A stretch of DNA of 9,928 nt from JBJFGR01 sp051892875 (GTDB lineage: Bacteria; Pseudomonadota; Gammaproteobacteria; Enterobacterales; Succinivibrionaceae): contig JBJFGR010000094.1 of assembly GCA_051892875.1 (NCBI GenBank), positions 1-9,928 on the forward strand, read 5' to 3'. Below are positions 1-6,436 of the stretch, piece after piece. The stretch's first letter is position 1; the number at the start of each line of letters is the position of its first letter. Made by a program: the position numbers and the translations under genes. The notes beneath the pieces are model-generated. The model was given only the letters and a program-made list of their open reading frames with translations. It searched no databases and was not told the origin of the DNA.

Positions 1-248
1 ATTTTGATAATCTTATGAGTAGATTTTTGGACAAACTAGGAAAGCATTGACACCATGACATAACTGGGCCCATACATTATGCCATAGCATTTTGGCGTTT
101 ACACAACAATTTTATTACTCCCGTCTTTTGTGTTATTTCCATGGTGTTCTGCCGTCTGCGTATTTAATAGCTATGGTTTTATGATTGTATTCTAAATTTA
201 GTGAGTATTTTTAAAATATGATTTTTGAGTTTTTACTGTGGTTATATA
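1..248. other. Gene-free left edge, possible decayed coding sequence
   Basis: No intact gene or RNA can be supported here. Roughly the first 160 bases look richer in G+C than the surrounding DNA. On the minus strand short open stretches broken by stops can be read in more than one frame, for example residues IAIKYADGRTPW followed by a stop, and a later stretch NAKMLWHNVWAQL. This looks like the remains of a decayed gene, possibly a transposase, but I cannot match it to a family. The rest is AT-rich spacer leading to the hairpin downstream of the CARF-HEPN gene. Confidence 0.3.
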
Positions 249-280
249 TTGTATATTAAGAGGTGTCTCTTAATATACAA
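249..280 (-). terminator. Perfect 14-bp inverted repeat downstream of the CARF-HEPN gene
   Basis: The arms TTGTATATTAAGAG (249-262) and CTCTTAATATACAA (267-280) are perfect reverse complements around the loop GTGT. The hairpin starts about 49 bases beyond the stop codon of the minus-strand CARF-HEPN gene, where a transcription terminator is expected. It is AT-rich and has no clean U-run after the stem on the minus strand. It may therefore be a weak intrinsic terminator, a 3'-end-stabilising hairpin, or a palindromic protein-binding site. Confidence 0.45.
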
Positions 281-328
281 AATTTATAGTTTACTTAGCT
301 TTTAGTTAAGTATTGTTGTTAATGATGT

Positions 329-1567
329 TTAGATAAGCTCAACTCCTTTATATGCTTGTTTAAGGAAATTATAAAGTTTTTCCTCGTCATTAAGGTATTT
401 TTTAACTAAATTACTAGGTTTAACACCATGAGCTACAGCATTTCTAATTAATCTAATTTGTTCAAAGTAGTTTGAATATTTGTCTTTATAAACATTTTTG
501 AATTTATCGTCATCTTGCTCTCTCATTGTTTCTATACAGTTTTCAAATGTATATCTATTTCGAAGAGCTTCATAAGCGTAAATAATAGATCTTACAAAAT
601 CTTTATTATTTAAATATAGGACACTTAGTTCAGCCATTTGTTTATACACTTGATGATTTTTTGACCAAGCAATTCTTTGTTTAAGTTCATCTTCAATTGC
701 TAAATATACAGAGTCATTAGATGTTATTGAGTTTACTTCTGCTATCTGTTGTTTTGCTTGAGATAATTTAATTGTTCGTTCATAGAATGCAAATTTCTTA
801 ATTGCTTCAATTTTATTTGATGGAATATCATTGATTTTTTCCATTACATCTACAAAGTGGGAGATATCTTTACTTGTATCGTATTTACTGAATGCTATTG
901 ACCAATCAAATATGTCTAGCATATAGCTAAGATCAATTACAGGATTTGGTTCATTCTTATTTTGATTGAATGTGCCATAAAATATCTTTTCTATTCCAAT
1001 TCCCTTAACTAAATGTAGAAACTCAAAGGTTATAAAAGCAAAGAATGGTATATATCGATAGCTATGAGTTATATCAATAATTAATTTATCATCAGAATCT
1101 ACACAACTTTCTAAAGTTTTAAAAATTTCTATTTGGTCGTTCTTTTCAGACAGATCTTTAATAGTTCTTAAAACAAATTGGCACTGTTGACCGTATTCTT
1201 TATTAAGTGCATCTTCTAATAACTGAATGTGTTCATTATCGTATTTTTTATCTTTGGTGCCTTGAAATTGAGTAAAATATTCAACAATTTCTGAATCAGT
1301 GTCGAATAATTTGTCAAAAGTATTGAACAAGTATGCCCAATCACTACCATTTGTGCCAATAACAACATATTTTTCAGGTTTGTATTTAGTGTATAGAGCA
1401 TTACCAAGATAAGTAACATCATTAATTATTTCGTTGTCTGGTAAACAATAATTAGTGATTTTATATCCTTGACTATTCATTGCTAATTTTGTAGCAGAAT
1501 CTTTTACATAGGAACCTGTTCCGATAAAAGTGATTAGGGTTAATTTCTTTTTTGTTTTGTTAGACAT
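329..1567 (-). CDS. CARF-HEPN protein, CRISPR-associated TM1812/Csx1-like
   Basis: This 412-residue soluble protein has the two-domain plan of CRISPR ancillary RNases. The N-terminal CARF-like Rossmann domain (about residues 9-215) shows FIGTGSY (14-20), a VIGTNGSDW stretch near 69-77, the DITHSYRYIP motif (165-174) and FYGTF (196-200), an arrangement typical of the TM1812 family. The C-terminal helical part (about 255-412) carries RNAVAH, an R-x4-H HEPN RNase motif with Arg375 and His380. In known relatives, cyclic oligoadenylate made by Cas10 binds CARF and switches on HEPN RNA cleavage. That role is inferred here, not shown. The start has a GGAAG ribosome-binding site five bases upstream (1572-1576, minus strand). 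No CRISPR array, Cas10 or Csm/Cmr gene is in the window. The nearest neighbours are a decayed gene and an IS remnant, so this is an orphan or the edge of a damaged locus. An upstream TTGCAA/TATAAT pair (1721-1726/1700-1705) has only a 15-base spacer, so the promoter is uncertain. Confidence 0.82.
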   Translation of the reverse strand: MSNKTKKKLTLITFIGTGSYVKDSATKLAMNSQGYKITNYCLPDNEIINDVTYLGNALYTKYKPEKYVVIGTNGSDWAYLFNTFDKLFDTDSEIVEYFTQFQGTKDKKYDNEHIQLLEDALNKEYGQQCQFVLRTIKDLSEKNDQIEIFKTLESCVDSDDKLIIDITHSYRYIPFFAFITFEFLHLVKGIGIEKIFYGTFNQNKNEPNPVIDLSYMLDIFDWSIAFSKYDTSKDISHFVDVMEKINDIPSNKIEAIKKFAFYERTIKLSQAKQQIAEVNSITSNDSVYLAIEDELKQRIAWSKNHQVYKQMAELSVLYLNNKDFVRSIIYAYEALRNRYTFENCIETMREQDDDKFKNVYKDKYSNYFEQIRLIRNAVAHGVKPSNLVKKYLNDEEKLYNFLKQAYKGVELI

Positions 1568-1731
1568 AGAACTTCCAATTTTATTACGTTGTTTAATTTA
1601 ATATTTAGTTTTGTTTTTTTGGGTAATCGTGATTTTGGTGTATTAAATTCTCATCTGGTAAAGAAAATTTGTACCACTTCAGAGATTACAATATCGATGA
1701 TTATATTAAAAATAATAATTTTGCAACCCGT

Positions 1732-1762
1732 AGAAGCCCAAGATTTATTTATCTTGGCTTCT
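1732..1762 (-). terminator. Stem-loop between the decayed gene and the CARF-HEPN gene
   Basis: AGAAGCCCAAGAT (1732-1744) pairs with ATCTTGGCTTCT (1751-1762) apart from one bulged C, leaving a six-base loop. It lies 25 bases past the stop codon (1787-1789) of the minus-strand decayed gene, as expected for that gene's old terminator, and about 165 bases upstream of the CARF-HEPN start. It is one of the few GC-containing stems in the region. The minus strand has no immediate U-run, while the plus strand has only CTTCTTT. Confidence 0.45.
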
Positions 1763-1786
1763 TTGAAATTAGATACAAGTTGCAAG

Positions 1787-2463
1787 CTAATTTTTTATTA
1801 TATTTAACTTTGCAACATCTTTATCTATTGTTTGTCCGTTAAACAGACTACCTCGAATATACTTTTCTAAACCTTTGTCTTCTTTCATAAATTGATCTCT
1901 TCCAAAGGTGTGAGCTTCTGAATCTGGTGTAATTGTTTTTATGGTGCTTAGAAATTTCTTGGCTAAATCTTTGTGATTAGCAAGCTTTGCTTTCTTAACA
2001 TTATTATTAAGGTCATCATAATAAGTTTTTATTACATCATAAACAACTTGTGCTAAAGATTTAAAATCAGCATTATCTGTTTTATCTATAAAGCCTAGGT
2101 ATTTATTAAGAACGGAGTTTATCTTCCATCCTCTTTTGCTTTTGTTCTAGGTCTTTAGCTAGTTCTAAACGTTCGGTCTTCTCTTCTGCTGTGGGCTCGT
2201 TTTAAGGATATTTAGTAGGTTTGCTATTATCAACATTTAACACTGTGTCTGGCCATTTTCAAAATAAGATTTGAATAATTTAGAAACTTCATTATTATTG
2301 CTAGTCTTTTTAGATGTTTGATTTGCAGATAATAAACGAGGTTTAAGTCTTTCACTTGAGCTTGTTGTTTTGTTAGGTAAATCTACAAAGGATCCTAAAT
2401 CATTGTAAATGTAGTATTCATTATTTATTGTATCAAATTGATGTGGTTTTGAAATATCTTTAA
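1787..2463 (-). pseudogene. Decayed gene of unknown function
   Basis: Minus-strand translation gives protein-like segments in more than one frame that join into the C-terminal part of one protein. The first runs from the IS junction through KLVKDISKPHQF and LGSFVDLPN to a stop at 2237-2239. The second, in another frame, starts near 2255 with PDTVLNVDNSKPTKYP, meets an in-frame stop, then continues NEPTAEEKTERLELAKDLEQ, a charged and probably coiled-coil stretch. A further shift near 2120 leads into LNKYLGFIDKTD and GRDQFMKEDKGLEKYIRG, ending with NIIKN and the stop at 1787-1789. At least two frameshifts and one nonsense change are therefore needed. The 5' part is missing at the junction with the truncated IS. 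I do not recognise the family. It is mostly helical and hydrophilic with no membrane segment. Sitting just upstream of the CARF-HEPN gene on the same strand, it could be a lost partner, or simply unrelated cargo. Confidence 0.55.
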
Positions 2464-3426
2464 CTAGTTTTCTGTTAGATTTTCTGGGTTTTTGCCTAAG
2501 GTATAAAGGGACGTTTTTATTTCTTTTGCCACTTCCTCAGCCTTATTTAATTTTGTAGACTCTTTGTCATCTTTCTTTGGTCTTCCACGCTTACGTTTCA
2601 AGTCTTCACTAAGTTCTATAACTGTTTTATGAGCCTCTCTCCAAGATTCTTTTCGTACCGTATCTACGCTTTCATTAGCCCACGAGACAACATGGAAAGG
2701 GTCAATGCATCTCGTGGCATTAGGTATATACTCATTCACGCAAGCATCTATCCATCTAGCACCATCACCAGATACTGTTTTTATGGAATCACGTTGCTCT
2801 TGTGTTAGTTCTTTAAAGGATTTACTAAGAACCTCTTTACTATGCCCTTGAGCACACCAAACAACAGTATTTGTATCTTGATTAACAACAACAGTTAAAT
2901 AGTTATGTCCTTTTCTATAACTTGTTTCATTAATTCCAATATTTATAAGGCTGTTGTATCTTTTTTTTATATCAGGTTCAAGATATTCTCTTGCTCGTGT
3001 TATACATCTTATGATTGTATGCCAATCACATCTCATATATTCAGATGCTACAGCCTTGTTGATATTCATAGCCAAGAAAGTAGCTGTCAAATCAAAATCT
3101 TTAGTAAATCTCGAATCAGGAAAAGCCCAAGGAACACTTTCTGTAATAACCCCATGTTCTGGACAGTAAACCCTTTTAATTGAATAGTACAACTTAACAA
3201 TTATGCCTCACAGTCTACAGCTCTCCAACAACGCTCAGTAGACCTAGAATCATAAATATTGCACTTTTCTAAAGCATTCAGGACAACGACAAGAATGACT
3301 CTTATAAGGATGTAAATATACCTTTAAAGTTGTAATACCTGAAGAATTTTGAACAAATTCGCAAGAATCTATAATAGAGTTATTGACGTTTGCAAATTTC
3401 TTTAATAAAGTAGTAGTAGGAACCAT
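2464..3426 (-). pseudogene. ISL3-family transposase, frameshifted and truncated
   Basis: The largest open piece (2464-3192, 242 codons) has the ISL3 signature: a CPEHG zinc-binding element, then a DDE core with SYRKGHNYLTVVV, VSGDGARWID and RCIDPFHVV. The true N-terminus starts at ATG 3426 behind AAGGA, reads MVPTTTLLKKF and reaches the CRCPEC zinc-finger pair. An extra base near 3264 then gives a stop at 3250-3252. The middle frame, IYDSRSTERCWRAVDCEA, ends at a TAA (3201-3203), and loss of one base there shifts to the frame of the large piece. The first catalytic Asp of the family is Asn here (codon 2929-2931, GINETSYRKG). The protein stops after NPENLTEN, so the C-terminal part with the catalytic Glu is gone. 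An intact ISL3 transposase is roughly 400-430 residues. It cannot be active. Confidence 0.85.
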
Positions 3427-3461
3427 TTTACATTCCTTTTTTTGTTTTTTTTGAAACTACA

Positions 3462-3490
3462 AAAATACAGAATTGAAATGTTTTTTTCAA
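3462..3490 (-). promoter_or_regulatory. Candidate promoter of the ISL3 transposase
   Basis: On the minus strand TTGAAA (3485-3490) and TATTTT (3462-3467) are separated by 17 bases. They sit about 35 bases upstream of the original transposase ATG at 3426. In such AT-rich DNA chance matches are common, so this rests mainly on position. Confidence 0.35.
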
Positions 3491-3630
3491 TTTTTAGTTT
3501 TAAAAGAACACAAAGATCTGTGAAAGAACTTTAGGGTAAAAACACTAAGAGTCGTCATATTTTACCCACACATATGCACGGTGACTCAAATTATTGAATA
3601 TTTTTTTATGTGTATTTATAGAAATTTAAT

Positions 3631-3652
3631 ATAAGGAAGCCCCTTTCCTTAT
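3631..3652 (-). terminator. Hairpin terminator of purU
   Basis: ATAAGGAA (3631-3638) pairs perfectly with TTCCTTAT (3645-3652) around GCCCCT. The stem begins three bases beyond the purU stop codon (3655-3657), in the position of a purU terminator. The better T-run (TTTTT, 3652-3656) follows the stem on the plus strand, so it may also stop plus-strand read-through coming from the IS side. Confidence 0.6.
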
Positions 3653-3654
3653 TT

Positions 3655-4494
3655 TTAAAACACCACAGTTTTGTTCCCATGAATAAACACTTTATTATCA
3701 ATAACTCTGCTAAGAGCTCTACTTAGAACCTGTCTTTCAACATCTCTTCCAGCTTTTGCCATTGATTCAGCACTGTAGTTGTGACTTACTTTTATAACAT
3801 CTTGAGCAATAATAGGGCCTTCATCAAGGTTATTAGTCACAAAATGAGCAGTAGCACCAATAATTTTTACCCCTCGGTCAAAAGCTTGTTGATAAGGTTT
3901 AGCCCCAATAAAAGCAGGTAGGAAAGAGTGATGAATATTGATAAGAGTTCCTGGTTTAAAATTATCTACAAACTTTGGTGTAAGAACTCTCATATATTTA
4001 GCTAAAACAACATAATCAAAATCAAATTTATTGATTACTTCTAGCATCTTATCTTCATGTTCTTCTCTTGATAAACCTTCATGACTAACGGTGTAATATG
4101 GTATATCAAAACGTTTTGTTAAATCTTCCAAAATGTCATAGTTACCTATAACACCTACAATGTCTATAGGCATAGCACCAGAGTAACTTTTCATCAACAA
4201 ATCACCTAGTACATGAGCTTCCTTTGTTACTAAGATTAATACTTTCTTTCTTCTAACTGGAACAAGTGTACAAGATCCTCCTGTAGGAAGGTTTTGTTCA
4301 ACTTCTTTTATAAAAGTATTATTTGCTCCGAATTCACCTTCTAATTCAGTACGCATAAAAAATCTGCCATCTTCAAAAGATGAAAATTGGTCATTTTTTA
4401 TAATATTAAATTGGTGTTTATAACATGCACCTGTAATTTTTGCAATTAAACCTTTATCATCAGGACATTCAGTTAATAAGATACGGCGTTCCAT
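3655..4494 (-). CDS. purU: Formyltetrahydrofolate deformylase
   Basis: PurU hydrolyses 10-formyltetrahydrofolate to formate and tetrahydrofolate. It thereby balances one-carbon pools and, in E. coli, supplies formate for PurT-dependent purine synthesis. The 279-residue length is normal for the family. An N-terminal ACT domain (about 1-80, with LLTECPDDKGLIAKIT) is followed by a formyl-transferase domain (about 85-270). That domain contains VLAKYMRVLTP, the catalytic stretch NIHHSFLPAFIGAKPYQQA (Asn186, His188), and ATAHFVTNNLDEGPIIAQD with Asp224. The start is set by homology to MERRILLTECPD and by AAGGAA (4506-4511, minus strand) about 11 bases upstream. That ribosome-binding site lies largely in the loop of a small palindrome. 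The gene stands alone, with a hairpin directly after the stop and a divergent signalling operon upstream. No frameshift or missing catalytic residue is seen. Confidence 0.95.
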   Translation of the reverse strand: MERRILLTECPDDKGLIAKITGACYKHQFNIIKNDQFSSFEDGRFFMRTELEGEFGANNTFIKEVEQNLPTGGSCTLVPVRRKKVLILVTKEAHVLGDLLMKSYSGAMPIDIVGVIGNYDILEDLTKRFDIPYYTVSHEGLSREEHEDKMLEVINKFDFDYVVLAKYMRVLTPKFVDNFKPGTLINIHHSFLPAFIGAKPYQQAFDRGVKIIGATAHFVTNNLDEGPIIAQDVIKVSHNYSAESMAKAGRDVERQVLSRALSRVIDNKVFIHGNKTVVF

Positions 4495-4500
4495 TTTTAA

Positions 4501-4577
4501 AAGTATTCCTTAATACTTAATCAAAAAATTCACTTTATCGAATTTGTTTATCAAATTTCTTATTTAAGTGTCTTAAA
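4501..4577 (-). promoter_or_regulatory. purU leader with three short palindromes
   Basis: Between the candidate purU promoter and the start codon lie three perfect inverted repeats: TTTAAG-TGT-CTTAAA (4563-4577), AATTTG-TTTAT-CAAATT (4541-4557) and AAGTATT-CCTT-AATACTT (4501-4518, plus strand). In the mRNA the last gives AAGUAUU-AAGG-AAUACUU, with the AAGG of the ribosome-binding site in the four-base loop. All stems are AT-rich and individually weak. They do not match a riboswitch class I recognise. A regulatory role is inference only. Confidence 0.3.
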
Positions 4578-4594
4578 ATTTGTTTTGTCGTGCT

Positions 4595-4623
4595 ATTTTA
4601 CTAGAATATAATCGTTTCTACAA
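4595..4623 (-). promoter_or_regulatory. Candidate sigma70 promoter of purU
   Basis: On the minus strand TTGTAG (4618-4623) and TAAAAT (4595-4600) are separated by exactly 17 bases, giving a leader of about 90 bases before the purU ATG. The palindromic repeat array begins 10 bases upstream of this -35 box, where an activator could act. The hexamers are imperfect, so other starts are possible. Confidence 0.4.
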
Positions 4624-4632
4624 TATAATAAG

Positions 4633-4678
4633 CATAATTATGGAAATACCCATAATTATGGTAATACCCATAATTAGG
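4633..4678. repeat. 18-bp tandem repeat with palindromic core, operator-like
   Basis: Two full 18-base units, CATAATTATGGAAATACC (4633-4650) and CATAATTATGGTAATACC (4651-4668), differ at one base. A third, partial unit, CATAATTAGG, follows (4669-4678). CATAATTATG is a perfect palindrome, and in the middle unit the symmetry extends to CCATAATTATGG. The array sits between the divergent purU and hpt promoters, just upstream of the purU -35 box and about 38 bases upstream of the operon -35 box. Regularly spaced palindromes there suggest binding of a dimeric regulator. I do not recognise the factor. It is too short to be a CRISPR array. Confidence 0.6.
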
Positions 4679-4716
4679 ATTTGCTCATAAAATTTAACTT
4701 TTTATTAAAGAGAATA

Positions 4717-4745
4717 TTGAGCAATTCCTGTAGAATTCTTATAAT
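4717..4745 (+). promoter_or_regulatory. Sigma70-type promoter of the hpt-FIST-kinase-menI operon
   Basis: TTGAGC (4717-4722) and a perfect TATAAT (4740-4745) are separated by 17 bases. Transcription would begin near 4752, giving a leader of about 30 bases before the hpt ATG at 4781. AGAGAG (4768-4773) is a plausible ribosome-binding site. This is the best-scoring promoter by eye in the window. Confidence 0.7.
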
Positions 4746-4780
4746 CACGATAGTAGACCTACATAATAGAGAGTTTTAGT

Positions 4781-5131
4781 ATGTTGATCGATAAAAATAT
4801 TTTAAAAAATTTAGTGGCAGATGTAGGAAGTGAAGTATTTGCAACTTTAATACAAATATATATTGATGAGACTAATGAAACAATTGAGAAGCTACGCAGG
4901 GAAATATCTGAAGAAGATTTTAAAGGATTTTCTTTAGATATTCATACATTGAAATCTACAAGTGCAACGTATGGAGCAAAAGCAGTTTTTGATTTAGCTA
5001 ATAAATTAAATGAAAGTTGTAAGTTGGGTGTATCAATGATTGATATGAAGGATGATGCTTTTAAGTTAATTAGTTTACTTAAAGAAACAGCGACTGCATA
5101 TGGTGCAATTAAGGCAGAAGATTATTTTTAA
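4781..5131 (+). CDS. Stand-alone Hpt-domain phosphotransfer protein
   Basis: This 116-residue soluble protein consists almost entirely of one histidine-phosphotransfer domain, a four-helix bundle that relays phosphate between receiver domains. The phosphoacceptor is His55 in the motif IHTLKSTSATYGA (54-66), which matches the H-x-L-K-[GS]-[SA] pattern of Hpt proteins. It is first in a four-gene operon, and its stop shares one base with the start of the FIST gene (TAATG), implying translational coupling. The hybrid kinase two genes downstream ends in a receiver and has no Hpt of its own. This protein is therefore the obvious partner to take phosphate from Asp649 of the kinase. Its final response regulator is not encoded in the window. 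Similar small Hpt proteins (HptB, LuxU) act with NosP/NahK-type sensors in other gammaproteobacteria, but orthology to either cannot be claimed from this. Confidence 0.88.
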   Translation: MLIDKNILKNLVADVGSEVFATLIQIYIDETNETIEKLRREISEEDFKGFSLDIHTLKSTSATYGAKAVFDLANKLNESCKLGVSMIDMKDDAFKLISLLKETATAYGAIKAEDYF

Positions 5132-6435
5132 TGGAAATTTTGGTTGCTAGTTCCTCTAATAAAACAGAATCTCAAATGGTTTTAGAGGTAACTGAAAAAT
5201 TTCAACAAAGCCTCCAAGAACCAAAATTCTTGTTAGTTCTTTTTTCAAAAGATCTTGATGCGGAATTATTAAGAGAAAATTTTGTAAATATGTTCCCTAA
5301 TGCCGTTATAACCGGGGTTATTGCAAATGATGGCTCTTTTGATAATGAGATCTGCTTAGGTTTAGAAGAAAAGAATTTATCAAAAGTTGTTGTTTCATCT
5401 GCAACAAACGAAAGTGCGGTATCAAGATTTTCTGTTAATAAATTTAAGCAAAAAAATGTAGAACAGGAATCTGTTAATTATTACAAGGGGATTATTGTTC
5501 AAGCATTTTTTGATAACAGCTCTTCTTTTGGTAATGTGATTACTAGTTATTTACCTCCAGATTTAAAGCTTGCAGATAGTATAAAAGAAGCATCTGATAT
5601 GGCAGGGTTCCGAGGTGTAATGCCTGATTTAGTGTTTTTATATCATAGTGTAAGTGCCACAAAATTTATTGCTCAGGATTTAGCAACTATTTATGGAAAT
5701 TCTTTACCAATAATTGGAGGGGTGTTAGGTAAAGAAGATGATAGGGTGGTTGTAGGTTTTACACAGGATAAAGTTATTGTAGATAGTAATTTCTATATAA
5801 TTACCTTAATGTATTCTACTGTAGATATTGTGGTTGAACGCCATTGTCCTATTTTAGATACTTATAATTCACTAGGAGCTATCACTAAGATTCAGGGAAA
5901 TTGTATAGAAGAAATAAATAATCAGCCAGCGGCAGATTTGTTTTTAAAAAGTATTAATGTTCATAGTATAGATATGAGTTACGAAGAACTAGATGCTTAT
6001 ATAAAGAGTATAAATGAAGAAATGTTCGTTGGTAAACAAGTATCAAGTTTAGAATTTGATGAACAGTTAATGGTTTCATACATATCTGGAGTAACGAAAG
6101 ATAGAGGTTTAGTTATAAACTGCTTTTGGGGAATTGGTGAAGTTGTTTATCCTGTAAAACTTGGAAAATCTATGTTTGCGTCAACATTTATGCATTCAGA
6201 TGTACCTATTACAAAAAAAGTTATAGCTTCATACTATATAATGTGTAAATCATACAGAGATGTTTACAAAGATCAGGGTTTTACTAAAGATGTTTTAGAA
6301 AAAGTTCGAGATTATAATAAAGAAATTCCATATATGGTTCATTCTGTAGGTGGTGAGTATGGAAAGAATGTAGATAATAATATAGAAATTCATAATGCTA
6401 CAGTTGCAACAGTAAGTTTTTTAGATAAGGATTGA
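5131..6435 (+). CDS. FIST-domain sensory protein, NosP-like
   Basis: The 434-residue protein has the two-part FIST architecture. A FIST_N region (about 25-235) includes LLVLFSKDLDAELL and the family hallmark SLPIIGGVLGKED. A FIST_C region (about 240-400) includes GAITKIQGNCIEEINNQPAADLF. There is no signal peptide or membrane segment, so it is cytoplasmic. FIST domains are small-ligand sensors. The best-studied gammaproteobacterial group, NosP, binds haem and nitric oxide and controls a histidine kinase encoded beside it. The order here, with an Hpt gene before and a PAS-containing hybrid kinase after, is the reason to suspect NosP. I cannot identify a haem ligand from the sequence alone, and amino-acid-type ligands are the alternative. 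Its ATG overlaps the hpt stop by one base and has no strong ribosome-binding site of its own, so translation likely depends on hpt. It is not enzyme-like. Confidence 0.85.
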   Translation: MEILVASSSNKTESQMVLEVTEKFQQSLQEPKFLLVLFSKDLDAELLRENFVNMFPNAVITGVIANDGSFDNEICLGLEEKNLSKVVVSSATNESAVSRFSVNKFKQKNVEQESVNYYKGIIVQAFFDNSSSFGNVITSYLPPDLKLADSIKEASDMAGFRGVMPDLVFLYHSVSATKFIAQDLATIYGNSLPIIGGVLGKEDDRVVVGFTQDKVIVDSNFYIITLMYSTVDIVVERHCPILDTYNSLGAITKIQGNCIEEINNQPAADLFLKSINVHSIDMSYEELDAYIKSINEEMFVGKQVSSLEFDEQLMVSYISGVTKDRGLVINCFWGIGEVVYPVKLGKSMFASTFMHSDVPITKKVIASYYIMCKSYRDVYKDQGFTKDVLEKVRDYNKEIPYMVHSVGGEYGKNVDNNIEIHNATVATVSFLDKD

Positions 6436-6436
6436 T

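Larger units (their letters stand above)
2464..3587 (-). mobile_element. Remnant of an ISL3-family insertion sequence
   Basis: The element comprises the degenerate transposase plus its upstream end. That end holds GGGTAAAA (3534-3541) facing TTTTACCC (3560-3567), and the stretch ending GGTGACTC (3580-3587) resembles a transposase-binding terminus. I place the outer boundary at about 3587 on that weak basis. The opposite end is missing: homology stops at 2464 and runs straight into a different decayed gene, so no second terminal repeat or target-site duplication can be paired. A deletion across the IS end into the neighbouring gene explains the junction. Confidence 0.6.

Noticed and set aside
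1216..1422. 68-codon minus-strand frame inside the CARF-HEPN gene
   Set aside because: It is an out-of-frame shadow within a clearly supported coding sequence.
1589..1807. 72-codon plus-strand open frame
   Set aside because: It is low-complexity AT-rich translation with no recognisable motif, crosses the 1732-1762 stem-loop, and overlaps the end of the decayed minus-strand gene.
2905..3183. Plus-strand open frames opposite the transposase
   Set aside because: They are antisense shadows of the ISL3 coding sequence with no family features.
4541..4557. FNR/DNR-type site upstream of purU and the operon
   Set aside because: Only one half resembles ATCAA and the spacing does not fit TTGAT-N4-ATCAA. 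It is better described as a short palindrome in the purU leader.
4633..4678. CRISPR-like regular repeats
   Set aside because: The units are contiguous 18-mers with no distinct spacers and only two and a half copies.
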